In this document: positions 1-4,970 of the stretch, piece by piece | Layout of the letters: each line of letters starts with the position of its first letter | Numbering within the stretch: position 1 is the first letter of the stretch | Assembly: GCA_016204905.1 (NCBI GenBank) | Contig: JACQJU010000104.1 | Span: 1 to 5,827 of the forward strand | Direction of reading: 5' to 3' | DNA length: 5,827 bases | Source of the DNA: Candidatus Gottesmanbacteria bacterium | Lineage (GTDB): Bacteria; Patescibacteriota; Microgenomatia; 2-02-FULL-39-11 | Made by a program: the position numbers and the translations under genes | Notes under the pieces: model-generated | Database searches by the model: none | Told to the model about the DNA's origin: nothing | What the model saw: the letters and a program-made list of their open reading frames with translations, nothing else

Positions 1-3
1 AAA

Positions 4-651
4 TTAGAAATTAAAAATTCGTGCTTCATATTCACTTATCCTTTCTTCAAAAGATAATATATACCCCAACTCATCTACACCTTTGATCAAACATCTCTTT
101 CTAAAACTATCTATATCAAAGTGAAATACTAACTTCTGTCCCGTCCCAAAGGCATTTGCAAGAGGACCTCTTGCAAATACTGTCATGATGGGCCGTAAAA
201 TTAAGGCCTGTTTTTCCAAATCGACCGTCACTTCTATATTCTTATCCTCCTGGATAACTTGAAAAAGTATTTCTAATTCTTTCGGCTTCAAAAGGACACA
301 TAAAAGCGCATTCTTCAAAGCATTATTATAAAAAATATCTCCAAATGATGATGAAATCACTACCCTAAACCCATAATCAGCTATCGCCCATACTGCATGC
401 TCCCTACTCGACCCACAACCAAAATTATTCCCCACCACCAAAATTTTAGCAGTACCATAGTTCGAACTATCGAACTTATTATTACTCCTTGCCCTCCCAA
501 CCTGATCAAATCTCCAATCATAAAAAAGATACCTCCCAAAACCCTCCCTCTTTGTAATCTTCAGAAACCTCGCCGGCACGATCTGATCGGTATCAATGTT
601 TTCATTTATGATAGGAAGGCAGGTTGAAGTTATTACAGTAAACGTATTCAT
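4..651 (-). CDS. leuD: 3-isopropylmalate dehydratase small subunit (LeuD)
   Basis: This 215-residue protein is the small subunit of isopropylmalate isomerase. With LeuC it converts 2-isopropylmalate to 3-isopropylmalate in the cytoplasm, the second step of leucine synthesis. Family signatures are NIDTDQIVPARFLK (residues 18-31), NFGCGSSREHAVWAI (76-90) and FGDIF (103-107). The C-terminal part with FRKRCLIKGVDELGYIL (183-199) is typical of the long bacterial form (about 200 residues) rather than the short archaeal form or a homoaconitase small subunit. The gene is complete: its TAA stop lies 3 bases from the left edge of the window. The start is the only good N-terminal Met before the conserved region. 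No Shine-Dalgarno sequence precedes it. It lies 131 nt downstream of leuC, and the gap is filled by an inverted repeat. Confidence 0.96.
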   Translation of the reverse strand: MNTFTVITSTCLPIINENIDTDQIVPARFLKITKREGFGRYLFYDWRFDQVGRARSNNKFDSSNYGTAKILVVGNNFGCGSSREHAVWAIADYGFRVVISSSFGDIFYNNALKNALLCVLLKPKELEILFQVIQEDKNIEVTVDLEKQALILRPIMTVFARGPLANAFGTGQKLVFHFDIDSFRKRCLIKGVDELGYILSFEERISEYEARIFNF

Positions 652-659
652 AAGAATTT

Positions 660-781
660 TCTGTTATCGGTTTTCAGTTCTCGGTTATCGGTGATTGGTT
701 TCTCGGTTATCAGTTTATCAGATTAACTGAAAACAGATAAACAGGTAGCTGAAAACTGACAACCGAAAACTGATAACTGTG
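660..781. repeat. Imperfect long inverted repeat between leuC and leuD
   Basis: Almost the whole leuC-leuD gap is made of short variants of CGGTTATC / CAGTTTTC. They read in one orientation from about 661 to 720 and in the reverse orientation from about 721 to 780. Aligning the left half with the reverse complement of the right half gives about 23 identical positions over the outer 32, with most differences being G/A exchanges. The transcript could therefore fold into a long imperfect stem. There is no T-run, so it is not a classic rho-independent terminator. It could act as a processing or stability element between the two cistrons, or be inert repeat DNA. No ORF or Shine-Dalgarno sequence was seen in it. 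Confidence 0.7.
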
Positions 782-782
782 T

Positions 783-2204
783 TTATAAATATTTCCTGAC
801 ATCCGTTATCCTTCCTTCTATCGCCGCTGCAGCTGCCATGATCGGACTAGCCAGAAAGGTCCTTGATCCCGGTCCTTGCCTCCCTTCATAATTTCTATTA
901 CTCGTAGACACGCAGTATTTTCCCGGCGGCACCTTATCATCATTCATGGCTATACAGGCACTACAGCCTGACCACCGCCACTCAAAACCCGCCTCATTAA
1001 ATATCTTATCTAATCCTTCCTTCTCAGCTTGTAATTTCACCTGCCTAGATCCTGGGACCACCCAAGCAACCACTCCATCTTTTACTTTCTTTCCTTTAAT
1101 AATCTTAGCTGCCTCCCTTAAATCCGTAATTCTTGCATTGGTACAACTTCCAATAAAAACATAATCTATCGGAAATCCCTCCAACTTCATCCCCGGCTTC
1201 AATCCCATATACTCCAAAGCCCTTTCCATAGTTCTTCGTTCTTCTTCATTTTTCGCATCTTTCGGATTTCGCCTGCCTGCCGACGAGGCAGGGATTTCGG
1301 ATTTCGGATTTATCCCCGTTGACGGATCTGTCCCCCAGGTTACCAAGGGTTCTATTTTATCAGCATCAATTTGCACCTGTTTATCATACTTTGCACCCTT
1401 GTCAGTTCTAAGCGACCGCGCAAGACTGACAAGATCATCCCATTTTTTACTATTAGGACAATACTTTCTGCCTTTCAAATAAGAAAATGTCACCTCATCA
1501 GGCGCTATCATCCCAGCTCTAGCCCCGGCTTCTATGCTCATATTACATATCGTCATTCTTTCTTCCATATTCATAGCCTCTATTGTTGATCCAGTATATT
1601 CTATACAATATCCCACCCCTCCCTTAGCGCCAATTTTAGCAATTATCGTCAATATGACATCTTTGGCACTTACTCCTTTACCCAATTTACCCTCTATATT
1701 TACCTGCATAGTTTTCATAGGGTTTTGCAATAGACATTGCGTTGCTAATACCTGTTCTACTTCAGTCGTTCCTATTCCAAAAGCCAGTGACCCAAAAGCG
1801 CCATGAGTGGAAGTATGACTATCGCCACAAACAATTGTCATCCCTGGTTGGGTAATACCCAACTCAGGACCTATTACATGAACTATACCTTGATTGAGAC
1901 TATCCAGCCCAAAAAGTTCTATCCCAAAGTCTTTACAATTCTTTTCGAGAGTCTCTACCTGCATCTTGGATAAGACATCCCGTATACTCTTTTGATCTGT
2001 TGTAGAGACATTATGATCGACTGTAGCAAATGTTTTATCGGGCCTCCTGACTTTTAAATCTTTTTTTCGCAAGTTAGAAAAAGCCTGTGGACTAGTCACC
2101 TCATGAATAAGATGGGCATCAATATACAAAAGTGCCGGAGCACCAGCCTCCTGGCTAACCACATGCCTATCCCAAAGTTTTTGATATAAAGTTCTTGGCT
2201 TCAT
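783..2204 (-). CDS. leuC: 3-isopropylmalate dehydratase large subunit (LeuC)
   Basis: This 473-residue protein is the catalytic, [4Fe-4S]-carrying large subunit of isopropylmalate isomerase, an aconitase-superfamily enzyme that pairs with LeuD. It opens with TLYQKLWDRHVV, as LeuC proteins do. It contains CGDSHTSTHGAFG (126-138) and the cluster cysteines Cys354 (FIGSCTNARI) and Cys414/Cys417 (GCSACIAMN), followed by STSNRNYEGRQG (433-444). The length fits the family (about 465-475). Residues about 301-318 (KSEIPASSAGRRNPKDAK) replace a normally short variable loop before ALEYMGLKPG and are encoded by a repeat listed separately. The start at 2204 matches the family N-terminus. No Shine-Dalgarno sequence lies upstream, only AT-rich DNA, so translation may be leaderless or coupled. 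The gene sits 188 nt after leuA and is probably in the same operon. Confidence 0.97.
   Translation of the reverse strand: MKPRTLYQKLWDRHVVSQEAGAPALLYIDAHLIHEVTSPQAFSNLRKKDLKVRRPDKTFATVDHNVSTTDQKSIRDVLSKMQVETLEKNCKDFGIELFGLDSLNQGIVHVIGPELGITQPGMTIVCGDSHTSTHGAFGSLAFGIGTTEVEQVLATQCLLQNPMKTMQVNIEGKLGKGVSAKDVILTIIAKIGAKGGVGYCIEYTGSTIEAMNMEERMTICNMSIEAGARAGMIAPDEVTFSYLKGRKYCPNSKKWDDLVSLARSLRTDKGAKYDKQVQIDADKIEPLVTWGTDPSTGINPKSEIPASSAGRRNPKDAKNEEERRTMERALEYMGLKPGMKLEGFPIDYVFIGSCTNARITDLREAAKIIKGKKVKDGVVAWVVPGSRQVKLQAEKEGLDKIFNEAGFEWRWSGCSACIAMNDDKVPPGKYCVSTSNRNYEGRQGPGSRTFLASPIMAAAAAIEGRITDVRKYL
1260..1311. repeat. In-frame palindromic repeat inside leuC
   Basis: A hairpin core, CCTGCC-GACGA-GGCAGG (1276-1292), is flanked on both sides by tandem ATTTCGG heptamers: about 1260-1270 on the left and 1294-1311 on the right. 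The block is G+C-rich at its centre and unlike the surrounding coding sequence. It keeps the leuC frame and encodes roughly residues 301-318, in a loop that varies in length among LeuC proteins. The core is almost the same as a segment at 5794-5807 inside the yggS-like gene. It looks like an inserted small repeat rather than conserved coding sequence. Confidence 0.7.
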
Positions 2205-2240
2205 ATATATTATTTAAATTAAGCCGGTGGCACGAGTCAA
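2205..2240 (-). promoter_or_regulatory. Possible internal promoter just upstream of leuC
   Basis: On the minus strand TTGACT (2235-2240) is followed after 17 nt by the weak -10 candidate TTAAAT (2212-2217), 7 nt before the leuC ATG. The -35-to-ATG distance (30 nt) resembles that of the three better promoters in this window (32-33 nt). The -10 match is poor. A second candidate, TTGAAA (2271-2276) with AT-rich TATATT (2247-2252) 18 nt away, is also possible. leuC may equally be read only from the leuA promoter. Confidence 0.25.
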
Positions 2241-2392
2241 ACTGATAATATAATGCGAGCAATATGAAATTTTCAAAGATTGCCTGCCTGTCCGCAGCTA
2301 AGTTCCTAAGTTCAAAGATGCTCTTTTTATATTCTAGGCGAGCACGGGAAAATTTTATGTGCGAGCATGATTTTTCCAATTGACAGGACGGG
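2241..2392. repeat. leuA-leuC gap with degenerate TGCTCGC repeats
   Basis: On the minus strand the heptamer TGCTCGC occurs three times (plus-strand 2255-2261, 2338-2344, 2361-2367). Each copy sits in a similar setting of AAAATTT-like sequence before and AT-rich sequence after, so they look like diverged direct repeats of about 30 bp. Between them, 2281-2296 holds GCCTGCCTGTCCGCAG, a partial relative of the palindrome inside leuC. No terminator with a T-run is seen. A 70-codon reading frame crosses this gap but looks like a product of the repeats. Confidence 0.4.
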
Positions 2393-3541
2393 CTAATTAA
2401 CTAAAGATCGTAAATCAGTCTCATCAATTTCCTTCTTTCTATCTGCCATCTTCAAAAACTCCTGGTAAATCCTATCTAATTCTTCCCCCTCTTTTATCTT
2501 ATATCCTATATCTTCTATCCTATGCCTCAGAGCCGCTCTTCCTGATCTTGCCGTCAAAATTATTTGTGAACTATCAGCACCGACTACTTTCGGATCTATA
2601 ATTTCATAATTTTCCCGCCTCTTTAGTACTCCATCCTGATGTATACCCGATGAATGAGCAAAAGCATTGGCCCCAACTATAGCTTTGTTTGGTTGCACCG
2701 GTATACCCATAATATTTGCTACCATCCGACTAGTAGGAATTAATTCTCTGGTTTTTATGCGCGTATAATAGGGCAAATAATCTCTTCTAGTATAAATAGC
2801 CATGATTACCTCTTCCAAAGAGGTATTACCAGCTCTCTCTCCGATACCATTTATCGTACCCTCCACTTGCCTAGCTCCATTTGATATCCCAGCCAAAGCA
2901 TTAGCCACAGCCAATCCTATATCATCATGCGTATGAACCGAAATGACGGCCTTGTCTATATTAGAAACATGATCCACTAAGTATTTGATCTTGGCTCCAT
3001 ACTCCTCAGGAAAACAGTATCCCGTCGTATCTGGGATATTGACCACAGTTGCTCCTGCTTTTATCACAGCCTCTATCATACGAGCCAGAAAGGCATTATC
3101 CGCTCGTCCTGCATCCTCAGCATAAAACTCCACATCAGAAACATATTTCTTGGCGTATTTGACCGCCCCTACTGCCCGTTTGAGAATTTCCTCACGATTG
3201 GATTTAAATTTATGCTCTATATGCATATCAGAAGCCCCAATCCCGGTATGAATTCGTGGATACTTCGCTTTCTTGAGGGCTGCTGCCGCAACATCAATAT
3301 CCTTCTTTATCGCCCGAGTCAGACCACATACGATACAGTTTCTTATAGTTCGAGATATTTCTTCAACCGACTTGAAATCTCCAGGACTAGATATAGGAAA
3401 TCCAGCCTCGATGATATCAACCCCCAGCTTCTCCAGTTGCCGAGCCAACTCTACTTTCTGACGAGTATTTAACTTAGCCCCCGGGCTCTGCTCCCCATCC
3501 CGAAGAGTCGTATCAAAAATATAGATTTTCTCTTTAGCCAT
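2393..3541 (-). CDS. leuA: 2-isopropylmalate synthase, short form without regulatory domain (LeuA)
   Basis: This 382-residue protein catalyses the committed step of leucine synthesis: 2-oxoisovalerate plus acetyl-CoA gives 2-isopropylmalate. The catalytic TIM barrel begins with FDTTLRDGEQSPGA (9-22; Arg14 and metal ligand Asp15). The metal-binding HTH lies at 203-205 in SVHTHDDIGLAVAN, and the GIGERAGNTSLEE motif at 232-244. SSGIHQDG (297-304) belongs to the following subdomain. The chain ends at DETDLRSLVN, where family members of about 510 residues continue into the LeuA allosteric dimer domain; that domain is absent. The 188-nt gap downstream is too short to hold it, and reading on past the stop gives nothing similar. 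Homocitrate or citramalate synthase are alternatives, but the leuCD neighbours and the leucine-rich leader favour LeuA. An AGGAGG lies 62 nt upstream, separated from the ATG by a hairpin. Confidence 0.94.
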   Translation of the reverse strand: MAKEKIYIFDTTLRDGEQSPGAKLNTRQKVELARQLEKLGVDIIEAGFPISSPGDFKSVEEISRTIRNCIVCGLTRAIKKDIDVAAAALKKAKYPRIHTGIGASDMHIEHKFKSNREEILKRAVGAVKYAKKYVSDVEFYAEDAGRADNAFLARMIEAVIKAGATVVNIPDTTGYCFPEEYGAKIKYLVDHVSNIDKAVISVHTHDDIGLAVANALAGISNGARQVEGTINGIGERAGNTSLEEVIMAIYTRRDYLPYYTRIKTRELIPTSRMVANIMGIPVQPNKAIVGANAFAHSSGIHQDGVLKRRENYEIIDPKVVGADSSQIILTARSGRAALRHRIEDIGYKIKEGEELDRIYQEFLKMADRKKEIDETDLRSLVN

Positions 3542-3555
3542 AATATTTTCCCAAC

Positions 3556-3597
3556 AAGAGTCTTTTTGATATGCGACCGCATATCCAATAGACTCTT
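3556..3597 (-). promoter_or_regulatory. Strong 42-nt hairpin in the leuA 5' untranslated region
   Basis: The outer arms AAGAGTCT (3556-3563) and AGACTCTT (3590-3597) are perfectly complementary. The inner arms GATATGCG (3568-3575) and CGCATATC (3578-3585) are also perfect, with a 2-nt loop. The joint between them contains two further A-T pairs and two mismatches. In the transcript it lies 14 nt before the leuA ATG and just after an AGGAGG. No U-run follows it, so it is not a terminator. It may block or shape ribosome access, stabilise the mRNA 5' end after processing, or bring the distant AGGAGG nearer to the start codon. Confidence 0.8.
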
Positions 3598-3603
3598 ATT
3601 TAT

Positions 3604-3609
3604 CCTCCT
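3604..3609 (-). promoter_or_regulatory. AGGAGG sequence far upstream of leuA
   Basis: A perfect Shine-Dalgarno hexamer lies on the minus strand between the attenuator and the 42-nt hairpin. No ATG or GTG follows at a usual 5-10 nt spacing. The leuA ATG is 62 nt away, or about 20 nt if the hairpin is folded out. It is the only strong Shine-Dalgarno match I saw upstream of any gene here. It may be the ancestral leuA site displaced by an inserted hairpin. Confidence 0.45.
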
Positions 3610-3615
3610 ACAAAT

Positions 3616-3643
3616 AAAAAAATCTCTCGGCTTGAGAGATTTT
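3616..3643 (-). terminator. leu operon attenuator (rho-independent terminator)
   Basis: In the minus-strand transcript a 10-bp stem, AAAATCTCTC / GAGAGATTTT (plus-strand 3634-3643 and 3619-3628), closes on the 5-nt loop AAGCC and runs into a U tract (positions 3622 to 3616 are all A on the plus strand). It lies 53 nt after the stop of the leucine-rich leader ORF and 74 nt before leuA. Its 5' arm can pair instead with the end of the leader-peptide coding sequence, so it is most likely a conditional terminator. It may also end readthrough from the PHP gene. Confidence 0.88.
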
Positions 3644-3644
3644 G

Positions 3645-3677
3645 TTCTAACTTCTATTTTCTAATTTCTAACTTCTA
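3645..3677. repeat. Short direct repeat in the leu leader
   Basis: TTCTAACTTCTA occurs at 3645-3656 and again at 3666-3677, joined by the related TTTTCTAAT, giving a 21-bp period. It forms the A-rich spacer between the leader peptide and the terminator in the transcript. It has the look of the other simple degenerate repeats in this window and probably serves only as a spacer. Confidence 0.6.
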
Positions 3678-3695
3678 CACTTCTCTCAAACCATA

Positions 3696-3749
3696 TTAAA
3701 TCTCTCCAAGAAGGAGAAAATCAAGGTTTAAAAGAAGGTTTTGTCTCAT
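3696..3749 (-). CDS. leuL: leu operon leader peptide
   Basis: This is a 17-residue ORF, MRQNLLLNLDFLLLGEI, with seven leucines in clusters (residues 5-7, 9 and 12-14), encoded by CTT, TTA and CTC codons. It starts 9 nt after a -10 box, so its mRNA probably begins 2-3 nt before the ATG and is effectively leaderless. The final codons (GAG ATT TAA) overlap the antiterminator arm. A ribosome stalled at the first Leu cluster would leave that arm free. A ribosome that reaches the stop would cover it and let the terminator form. The peptide itself need have no function. The call rests on leucine content, position before leuA and overlap with the alternative RNA structures; the gene symbol follows the enteric leu operon by analogy only. 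Confidence 0.88.
   Translation of the reverse strand: MRQNLLLNLDFLLLGEI
3698..3717 (-). promoter_or_regulatory. Antiterminator arm and protector hairpin of the leu attenuator
   Basis: In the transcript GAGAGATTT (plus-strand 3698-3706) is identical to the 3' arm of the terminator. It can therefore pair over 9 bp with the terminator's 5' arm AAATCTCTC (plus-strand 3634-3642). Just upstream, TCTCC-TTCTT-GGAGA (3703-3717) forms a small hairpin that would sequester part of the same arm. This is the 1:2, 2:3 and 3:4 arrangement of classical amino-acid attenuators. A further GAGAGA copy (plus-strand 3682-3687) could pair more weakly with the terminator 5' arm. Confidence 0.78.
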
Positions 3750-3758
3750 AACTTTTTT

Positions 3759-3788
3759 ACTATACTAAATATTATGCCTATCTGTCAA
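3759..3788 (-). promoter_or_regulatory. Promoter of the leu operon
   Basis: The -35 box TTGACA (3783-3788) matches the sigma-70-type consensus perfectly. It is followed after 18 nt by TATAGT (3759-3764). The expected start site, near 3752-3753, is 2-3 nt before the leader-peptide ATG. It lies in the 43-nt gap after the PHP gene stop, so the leu operon need not depend on readthrough from that gene. Confidence 0.75.
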
Positions 3789-3792
3789 TAAG

Positions 3793-4572
3793 TCATGATT
3801 TACTAGCCAAAAGGCCTTGAGCAAAACCAATCGATAGATCACTTACAATCTGAGCTCTATCAAATAGAGTCATAGGTCTACCTTCTCCTGGATATACTTT
3901 CCCTTCATAAAAAGCCTCTAAAATTGCCTCGGAAGTAAAATTTCGAGCCTCAAAAATAGTTTGCTGACTCCCTACGTGAGGCGGACGATGATAGTCAGTT
4001 CCAGCAACTTCCCGCATACCATAATCGGCAGCGACCTTATGAGCTTGCTCTTCCCTTTGGCTGACTCCCGGGATGATTTGCCCCATCCAACTGAATACTT
4101 CTATCCCAGCTCCGCGTCTTTGTAAGTCACTCAAACTTTCCGCCACACGCTTAATATCATCGAATCTCACCGATCCGATATGTGGTGTTTCGGGATGATT
4201 AAAAACGACCACTCCATTATGATCCAGCGTATATTTAACTACATCAACTAGAGAAGGACGCCAATTATGCTCTCCCGCCTTTTCTGCCCATCTAAGCTGA
4301 GGAGAACCTGCCTCCCTTCCTGGGAAATATACTCCGACATGACCCTTATTTGTAGTCACTTCGACTCCAGGAAGAGCGATAATGTTAGTTCCCTGATTTT
4401 GTGCTCTCTTAGTGGCCTCGATTAATTCACCGAGTCCACGAGTTGTATTATGATCAGTTAATGCAATTATTCCTAAACCGGACTTTATCGCCTGATTGAC
4501 GATATCACTCGGCGATCCCCTTCCATCACTATAGACACTATGACCATGAGTCTCTGCCTTTATCCTAGGCAT
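3793..4572 (-). CDS. PHP-domain metal-dependent phosphoesterase family protein
   Basis: This 259-residue protein has the PHP (polymerase and histidinol phosphatase) fold. Visible metal-site motifs are THGHSVYSDG (8-17; His9, His11, Asp16), LTDHNT (38-43; Asp40, His41), PGVEVTT (68-74; Glu71), FNHPE (124-128; His126) and GTDYHRP (191-197; Asp193, His195). The family cleaves phosphate esters, for example histidinol phosphate, 3',5'-nucleoside bisphosphates or 5' ends of oligonucleotides; the substrate cannot be read from sequence. It is a stand-alone PHP protein with no polymerase or other fused domain, no signal peptide and no membrane segment. It has its own promoter and no Shine-Dalgarno sequence, and it ends 43 nt before the leu leader ORF. 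A histidinol-phosphatase role is possible, but no his gene lies nearby. Confidence 0.88.
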   Translation of the reverse strand: MPRIKAETHGHSVYSDGRGSPSDIVNQAIKSGLGIIALTDHNTTRGLGELIEATKRAQNQGTNIIALPGVEVTTNKGHVGVYFPGREAGSPQLRWAEKAGEHNWRPSLVDVVKYTLDHNGVVVFNHPETPHIGSVRFDDIKRVAESLSDLQRRGAGIEVFSWMGQIIPGVSQREEQAHKVAADYGMREVAGTDYHRPPHVGSQQTIFEARNFTSEAILEAFYEGKVYPGEGRPMTLFDRAQIVSDLSIGFAQGLLASKS

Positions 4573-4581
4573 AATTTCGCT

Positions 4582-4610
4582 AATATAGCAAAAAGACTAC
4601 CTTACTACAA
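4582..4610 (-). promoter_or_regulatory. Promoter of the PHP gene
   Basis: TTGTAG (4605-4610) and TATATT (4582-4587) are separated by 17 nt on the minus strand, with a TGC immediately before the -10 (extended -10). The -10 box ends 9 nt before the ATG, predicting a start site 2-3 nt from the start codon and so a leaderless mRNA. It diverges from the vapB promoter. Confidence 0.65.
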
Positions 4611-4629
4611 TCTTTCTACCAACTGGTAT

Positions 4630-4658
4630 TTGACATATTGATGATTTGATGATAAGAT
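4630..4658 (+). promoter_or_regulatory. Promoter of the vapBC-yggS operon
   Basis: A perfect TTGACA (4630-4635) is followed after 17 nt by TAAGAT (4653-4658), preceded by TGA (extended -10). The -10 box ends 9 nt before the vapB ATG, again predicting a leaderless transcript. The spacer and -10 overlap three 8-bp tandem repeats that may be an operator. Confidence 0.75.
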
Positions 4659-4661
4659 GAT
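4638..4661 (+). promoter_or_regulatory. Tandem 8-bp repeats, candidate antitoxin operator
   Basis: Three contiguous octamers, TTGATGAT, TTGATGAT and AAGATGAT, run from 4638 to 4661. They cover the spacer and -10 box of the vapB promoter. Ribbon-helix-helix repressors of the MetJ/Arc type are known to bind tandem sites at 8-bp spacing, and the first gene of the operon encodes such a fold. Autorepression by VapB or the VapBC complex is therefore a reasonable inference, not shown directly. Confidence 0.5.
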
Positions 4662-4667
4662 TATACT

Positions 4668-4970
4668 ATGGATTCTGGATACACCCGCACTACTATCACA
4701 CTCCCAGAAAATCTTCTTATAGAGATCAAAAAAAGAGCGCTTGAAAAGAAAAAGAAGATGAAGGACCTCATCGTGGAAGGTTTAAATATCTATATCAATA
4801 TGGATGAATCAGACCTTGCTCGCCAGCAAAAAAACAAATCCGATATCACCTCTCTCTTTGGCGTCTGGGGCAAAGGACCCAAAGGATTCACAGAAGTTGA
4901 AGAAATGCGATATGGTAAAGAAGAAAAAGCCAGGGAGACTAATCTTCGCAAACTATGGAAAAAGTCCTAA
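4668..4970 (+). CDS. Ribbon-helix-helix antitoxin, VapB-like
   Basis: This 100-residue protein has an N-terminal ribbon-helix-helix pattern. The strand is TRTTITLP (6-13), followed by a first helix around ENLLIEIKKRALEKK and a second around MKDLIVEGLNIYI (31-43). The second half is charged and would be the toxin-binding tail. The expected role is to bind and neutralise the downstream PIN-domain toxin and to repress its own promoter. Its 3' end overlaps the toxin start by 16 nt, typical of tightly coupled toxin-antitoxin pairs. No Shine-Dalgarno sequence is present, and the promoter position suggests leaderless translation. The antitoxin subfamily is not certain. Confidence 0.82.
   Translation: MDSGYTRTTITLPENLLIEIKKRALEKKKKMKDLIVEGLNIYINMDESDLARQQKNKSDITSLFGVWGKGPKGFTEVEEMRYGKEEKARETNLRKLWKKS

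Noticed and set aside
397..1806. Several plus-strand open frames of 70-90 codons opposite leuC and leuD
   Set aside because: They are antisense shadows of strongly conserved minus-strand genes, have low-complexity products and no start signals.
2167..2379. 70-codon minus-strand reading frame across the leuA-leuC gap
   Set aside because: It overlaps the leuC start in another frame, is largely built of the gap's degenerate repeats, has no recognisable domain and no ribosome binding site.
3212..3472. Two overlapping plus-strand open frames opposite leuA
   Set aside because: Both lie wholly within the conserved catalytic region of leuA on the other strand and have no supporting signals.
3496..3585. 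Short minus-strand frame starting at a TTG 15 nt after the AGGAGG and running out of frame into leuA
   Set aside because: The spacing is too long for that Shine-Dalgarno site, the start is non-ATG, it ends soon inside leuA, and the product has no recognisable feature.
3556..3597. The 42-nt hairpin as a second terminator
   Set aside because: No U-run follows it in the leuA direction or in the opposite direction.
3541..3752. T-box riboswitch in the leu leader
   Set aside because: No T-box consensus (AGGGUGGNACCGCG-like) precedes the terminator. The Leu-rich ORF with competing arms explains the region better.
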